From the NCBI GenBank assembly GCA_026415995.1, contig JAOAGB010000057.1:1-17599 (forward strand): 17,599 bases of DNA, in the 5' to 3' direction. The translations under genes and the position numbers were made by a program. Shown one piece after another: positions 15,156-17,599 of this stretch; position 1 is the first letter of the stretch; every line of letters begins with the position of its first letter. The notes below the pieces were generated by a model. It was given only the letters and a program-made list of their open reading frames with translations. It had not been told where the DNA came from and did not search any database. The DNA comes from Thermodesulfovibrio sp. Lineage in GTDB: Bacteria; Nitrospirota; Thermodesulfovibrionia; Thermodesulfovibrionales; Thermodesulfovibrionaceae.

Positions 15156-16532
15156 ATGATAACTATATTAGTGATAGATGACGAACCTCTTCAGAGAGAT
15201 ATTTTATGTACCATTCTTTCAGAGGAAGGATATAATGTTTATTCTGCCTCATCTCTTGAAGAAGCAAGAAAGATAATTAATGAAGCTTCCCCAGAGATTA
15301 TTCTTACAGATTTAAAGCTTGGCAATGAAAATGGAATTGAGATTTTAAATGATATTCCCCATGAATCTATTCCGCCAGCTGTTATTGTAATTACAGCCTT
15401 TGGAACAATATCTTCAGCCGTTGATGCAATAAAAAAAGGGGCTTTTGATTATCTTACAAAACCAGTGGACAAAGAAGTCCTCATAGTTACAATAAAAAAG
15501 GCTGAGGAAAGAATAAATCTAATAAAGGAGAACCTCAGATTAAGAGAGGAATTATATGGACATTTCAAAATTGAAGGCATTGTTGGTAAATCAAGAAAAA
15601 TGCTTCAAATTCTTGACATAGTGAAAAAGGTCACTCCTACATCAGCAACAGTGCTAATTTATGGTGAAAGTGGCACAGGGAAAGAACTTATAGCAAAAGC
15701 AATACATTATAATTCACCTCGTAAAAATAAGCCTTTCATTGCCATAAACTGTGCAGCCATACCTGAAACTCTTATTGAAAGCGAGCTCTTCGGTTATGAG
15801 CCTGGATCTTTTACAGGTGCAAATACAAGAAAGATAGGATTAATAGAAGCTGCTCAAGGTGGCACGCTTTTTCTTGATGAAATTGCCGAATTACCCCTTA
15901 CTCTACAGTCTAAGTTATTAAGAGTTCTACAGGATAAAGAGGTACGAAGAATTGGTGGTAAGGATACCATTAAAACAGATGTAAGAATTATTGCTGCAAC
16001 CAATAAAAACTTATCGGAAGAAGTTGAAAAAAATAGATTCAGAATAGACCTTTATTATAGGTTAAAAGTTGTAACGGTGGAAATACCGCCTTTAAGAGAA
16101 AGAAAAGAGGATATTCCTGAACTGGTAAGATTTTTTATGGAAAAATACTCAAAAGAGTTCGGGAAAAGAATCCCTGAGATTGATGAAAAAGCTTTACAGG
16201 CTCTTATTAATTATCATTGGCCTGGCAATATAAGAGAGCTTGAAACGGTCATTGAAAGGGCAATAATTATATGTGAGAGAGATAAAATAACACTAAAAGA
16301 CATTCAAGATGAGCTAAAAATACCATATTCCAGAAATATTCTTGATATAGAAATACCTGACGAAGGAATAAACTATGAAGAATTTGAAAAGGAACTTCTT
16401 AAAAAAGCATTAATAAAATCTAATTTCGTTATAGCAAAAGCAGCTAAATTAATGGGAATGACCTATGACACTTTCTGGTATAGACTTAAAAAATTTGGGC
16501 TCCATGAAAATGTTCGTGAAATGACGAAATGA
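15156..16532 (+). CDS. NtrC-family sigma-54-dependent response regulator
   Basis: The 458-residue activator has three domains; numbering below is from the TTG at 15150, two codons upstream. The receiver has D10/D11, phospho-acceptor D54, T82 and K104. The AAA+ domain has Walker A GESGTGKE (172-179), Walker B LFLDEI (240-245) and the sigma-54 contact loop GSFTGA (219-224), a Ser variant of the usual GAFTGA. The DNA-binding Fis-type helix-turn-helix lies at about 425-455 (IAKAAKLMGMTYDTFWYRLKKFG). I chose the ATG at 15156 rather than the TTG. It is co-transcribed with the kinase just upstream, its evident partner. When phosphorylated it should drive sigma-54 promoters; one lies about 70 bp after its stop codon. 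The end of the gene carries one copy of a repeat that may be its own binding site. Confidence 0.95.
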   Translation: MITILVIDDEPLQRDILCTILSEEGYNVYSASSLEEARKIINEASPEIILTDLKLGNENGIEILNDIPHESIPPAVIVITAFGTISSAVDAIKKGAFDYLTKPVDKEVLIVTIKKAEERINLIKENLRLREELYGHFKIEGIVGKSRKMLQILDIVKKVTPTSATVLIYGESGTGKELIAKAIHYNSPRKNKPFIAINCAAIPETLIESELFGYEPGSFTGANTRKIGLIEAAQGGTLFLDEIAELPLTLQSKLLRVLQDKEVRRIGGKDTIKTDVRIIAATNKNLSEEVEKNRFRIDLYYRLKVVTVEIPPLRERKEDIPELVRFFMEKYSKEFGKRIPEIDEKALQALINYHWPGNIRELETVIERAIIICERDKITLKDIQDELKIPYSRNILDIEIPDEGINYEEFEKELLKKALIKSNFVIAKAAKLMGMTYDTFWYRLKKFGLHENVREMTK

Positions 16533-16547
16533 ATTCGTGAAATCACG
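16513..16547 (+). repeat. Two tandem 14-bp repeats, candidate upstream activating sequence
   Basis: TTCGTGAAATGACG (16513-16526) and TTCGTGAAATCACG (16534-16547) differ at one base and are exactly 21 bp apart, two helix turns. The second contains the perfect palindrome CGTGAAATCACG... with arms CGTGA/TCACG and 2 bp between (16536-16547). They lie about 107 and 86 bp before the predicted sigma-54 start site, the usual range for NtrC-type activator sites. The first copy is within the last codons of the regulator gene. Confidence 0.6.
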
Positions 16548-16600
16548 TAAATTTTTAGAGCTTCTAATGTAACTTCTTTTAATATCAGTTGAATTAATTC

Positions 16601-16616
16601 TGGCATGAAGTTTGTT
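16601..16616 (+). promoter_or_regulatory. Sigma-54 (-24/-12) promoter for the secreted-protein gene
   Basis: TGGCATGAAGTTTGTT matches the sigma-54 consensus TGGCACG-N4-TTGCW with two differences (T for C in the -24 element, T for C in the -12 element), with the correct spacing. The predicted start is near 16627, giving a leader of about 59 nt. It lies directly after a gene for a sigma-54 activator, which raises confidence. No convincing sigma-70 promoter is seen in 16533-16685. Confidence 0.7.
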
Positions 16617-16665
16617 ATATATATTTAAGCCAAAACTGAAATCCCTTATTTAAAAAACAAAAAGG

Positions 16666-16676
16666 AAAGGAGGTGA
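16666..16676 (+). promoter_or_regulatory. Very strong Shine-Dalgarno site of the secreted-protein gene
   Basis: AAAGGAGGTGA is complementary to the usual 16S rRNA 3' end over 11 bases, 9 nt before the ATG at 16686. It predicts high translation of this gene, in contrast to the kinase gene, which has no such site. Confidence 0.8.
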
Positions 16677-16685
16677 ATAAAGAGG

Positions 16686-17132
16686 ATGAAGAAAATTTTA
16701 GCATTAGTAATGGCATTAGTATTTGCTCTCACCGTATCAGCAGCCTTTGCACAGCAGCCTGCAGCAAAACCAGCTGAGCCTGCAAAAAAGGCTGAAGCAG
16801 CAAAGCCAGCAGAACCTGCAAAGAAAGATGAGAAAAAGGCTAAGGAAAAAGTTAAATCAATTACTGGTGAGGTTACAGCCGTTGATACAGCTGGCAAATC
16901 CATCACAGTAAAAAGCAAAAAGCAGGAACTCACAATCGGTGTAACCGAAGCCCAGATTAAAGACATCAAAGCTGGTGACAAGGTTGTAGTAAAATACACC
17001 GAGAAAGATGGCAAGCTTACTGCAAAGAGCGTAAAGAAAGCAGCAGCTAAAGCTGAGAAAAAAGGTGAGGTAAAGAAGGAAGAAAAGAAAGAGGCAAAGC
17101 CAGCTGAAAAACCAGCTGAAAAGAAGCAGTAG
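16686..17132 (+). CDS. Secreted Ala/Lys/Pro-rich protein with a small beta-rich core (DUF5666-like)
   Basis: This 148-residue protein has a clear Sec signal peptide (residues 1-22, cleavage after AFA). The mature form has three parts: a repetitive Lys/Ala/Pro/Glu-rich arm with PAEPAKK twice (23-57); a compact beta-rich core of about 60 residues (58-118) with SITGEVTAVD, KSITVKSK and IKAGDKVVVKY, like DUF5666-type or OB-like small barrels; and a second Lys/Glu/Ala-rich tail (119-148) with PAEK repeats. The flexible basic arms could bind polyanions, peptidoglycan or metal chelates, but no function is established. The gene has its own sigma-54 promoter, a very strong ribosome site and a terminator, so it looks like a highly induced single-gene unit under the adjacent regulator. 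Confidence 0.9.
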   Translation: MKKILALVMALVFALTVSAAFAQQPAAKPAEPAKKAEAAKPAEPAKKDEKKAKEKVKSITGEVTAVDTAGKSITVKSKKQELTIGVTEAQIKDIKAGDKVVVKYTEKDGKLTAKSVKKAAAKAEKKGEVKKEEKKEAKPAEKPAEKKQ

Positions 17133-17148
17133 TCTTCTTTCACTTTAT

Positions 17149-17186
17149 AAGGTGGAGGATTTCCCCTCCACCTTCTTATTTTTTTT
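17149..17186 (+). terminator. Rho-independent terminator
   Basis: A perfect 10-bp stem (AAGGTGGAGG at 17149-17158 with CCTCCACCTT at 17165-17174) and a 6-nt loop are followed by a T-rich tract up to 17186 containing eight T in a row. It ends the secreted-protein transcript 16 bp after the stop codon. The minus-strand side has no T tract, so it is mainly one-directional. Confidence 0.93.
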
Positions 17187-17568
17187 AAACCTCTATTCCT
17201 CTTTTTCTTAATTCTTCTAATTTCTTTTCTCGACAGATTTTACATCTGAATTCTGGTTCTGGATCATGAAGTTTATCATAGTTTTTCGTTTTTACAACTC
17301 TATATCCTTCACATACAGCTCCGCAATCAGCACATATGACATTTTCTCTGATCTGCCAAAGAGGATAAAAGGCAGGAATCTTAAAATGGGATTTAAATAT
17401 TGCCTTGTCAACAAACCAGAATACATTGGCAAGTAAGAATTGATTAAGCAAAAAGGCGGGTATTGTATGAATTTTTAGATAATCACTTAATAAAAACTGA
17501 AGAAGCGCACCAGCAATTCCTGATAGCACTATCCAACGCCCAAAAACATATACAAACCATGTCTTCAT
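17185..17568 (-). CDS. Small membrane protein with C-terminal zinc-ribbon-like cysteines
   Basis: I do not recognise this 127-residue protein. Two hydrophobic helices (about 5-27 and 36-56) are followed by a soluble part with C79-x-x-C82 (ICADCGAVC) and C109-x-x-C112 (CKIC), a plausible single zinc or metal site of zinc-ribbon type; C86 is an extra cysteine. The tail is basic (REKKLEELRKRG). The segment NQFLLANVFWFVDKAIFK faintly recalls GtrA-like membrane proteins, though with only two helices instead of four. AAGGAGG (17576-17582, minus strand) precedes the ATG by 7 nt. It converges on the secreted-protein gene, and its stop lies in the T tract of that gene's terminator. Any upstream partner lies outside the window. 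Confidence 0.8.
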   Translation of the reverse strand: MKTWFVYVFGRWIVLSGIAGALLQFLLSDYLKIHTIPAFLLNQFLLANVFWFVDKAIFKSHFKIPAFYPLWQIRENVICADCGAVCEGYRVVKTKNYDKLHDPEPEFRCKICREKKLEELRKRGIEV

Positions 17569-17599
17569 AATAAAACCTCCTTCAACTTATTTTTCTTTT

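Noticed and set aside
15855..15872. TGGCACG inside the activator gene as a sigma-54 promoter
   Set aside because: The -12 element reads TTCTT, lacking the essential G, and it lies in Walker B coding sequence.
16530..16550. UGA readthrough or recoding at the end of the regulator gene, because the frame continues with a similar peptide
   Set aside because: The extension is only five residues before a TAA, and a 21-bp DNA duplication making a regulator site explains the similarity better.
16646..17143. A 165-codon open frame on the minus strand opposite the secreted-protein gene
   Set aside because: It is Ser/Phe/Ala-rich antisense of Lys/Glu/Ala codons, has no ribosome site, and runs through the terminator. 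The plus-strand gene has a signal peptide, a strong ribosome site and a promoter.

Overview
The window is AT-rich, densely packed bacterial chromosome with no phage, IS, CRISPR, rRNA or tRNA that I can see. Its gene content is a diderm with LPS-type heptose synthesis (hldA), a lipoprotein, multiheme c-type cytochrome, chemotaxis and c-di-GMP signalling, and a sigma-54/NtrC-type two-component system. Protein style and low GC suggest a thermophilic Nitrospirota such as Thermodesulfovibrio. That is an inference from general resemblance and no marker gene here proves it. The longest stretch without a gene is about 150 bp (16533-16685).

Layout. (1) 3-422: the 3' end of a c-type cytochrome with three CxxCH motifs. 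(2) 476-5274, plus strand: a three-gene signalling unit. It encodes an ODP-type diiron beta-lactamase-fold protein, a soluble chemoreceptor with no membrane segment or sensor domain of its own, and a 1040-residue cytoplasmic protein with a PhnD-like binding domain, PAS, GAF, PAS, a degenerate GGDEF and an intact EAL. The ODP protein is the likely sensor for the bare receptor, as known for the ODP/receptor pair of Treponema denticola; a linked c-di-GMP phosphodiesterase would be a new output. (3) 5311-7831, plus strand: phosphate transporter pstC-pstA-pstB in overlapping frames, without pstS or phoU nearby.

(4) 7828-13716, minus strand: an eight-gene run with almost no gaps, in transcription order yggS (PLPBP), proC, yggT, divIVA, hisS, hldA, a PP-loop ATPase related to tRNA thiolases, and a lipoprotein. 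The yggS-proC-yggT-divIVA part resembles the ylm/divIVA region best known from Gram-positive bacteria. (5) 13734-16532, plus strand: a membrane histidine kinase and an NtrC-family sigma-54 activator. The kinase and the yggS operon diverge from two back-to-back TATAAT boxes.

(6) 16533-17568: immediately after the activator gene lie two 14-bp repeats 21 bp apart, then a good sigma-54 promoter, then a gene for a secreted Ala/Lys/Pro-rich protein closed by a strong terminator. Together these look like a self-contained envelope-response unit: sensor kinase, activator, its binding sites, sigma-54 promoter and a periplasmic effector, organised like ZraS-ZraR-ZraP but with an unrelated effector. The window ends with a convergent small membrane protein carrying a probable zinc ribbon.

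The most promising targets are the ODP/receptor/c-di-GMP unit and the kinase/activator/sigma-54/secreted-protein unit.
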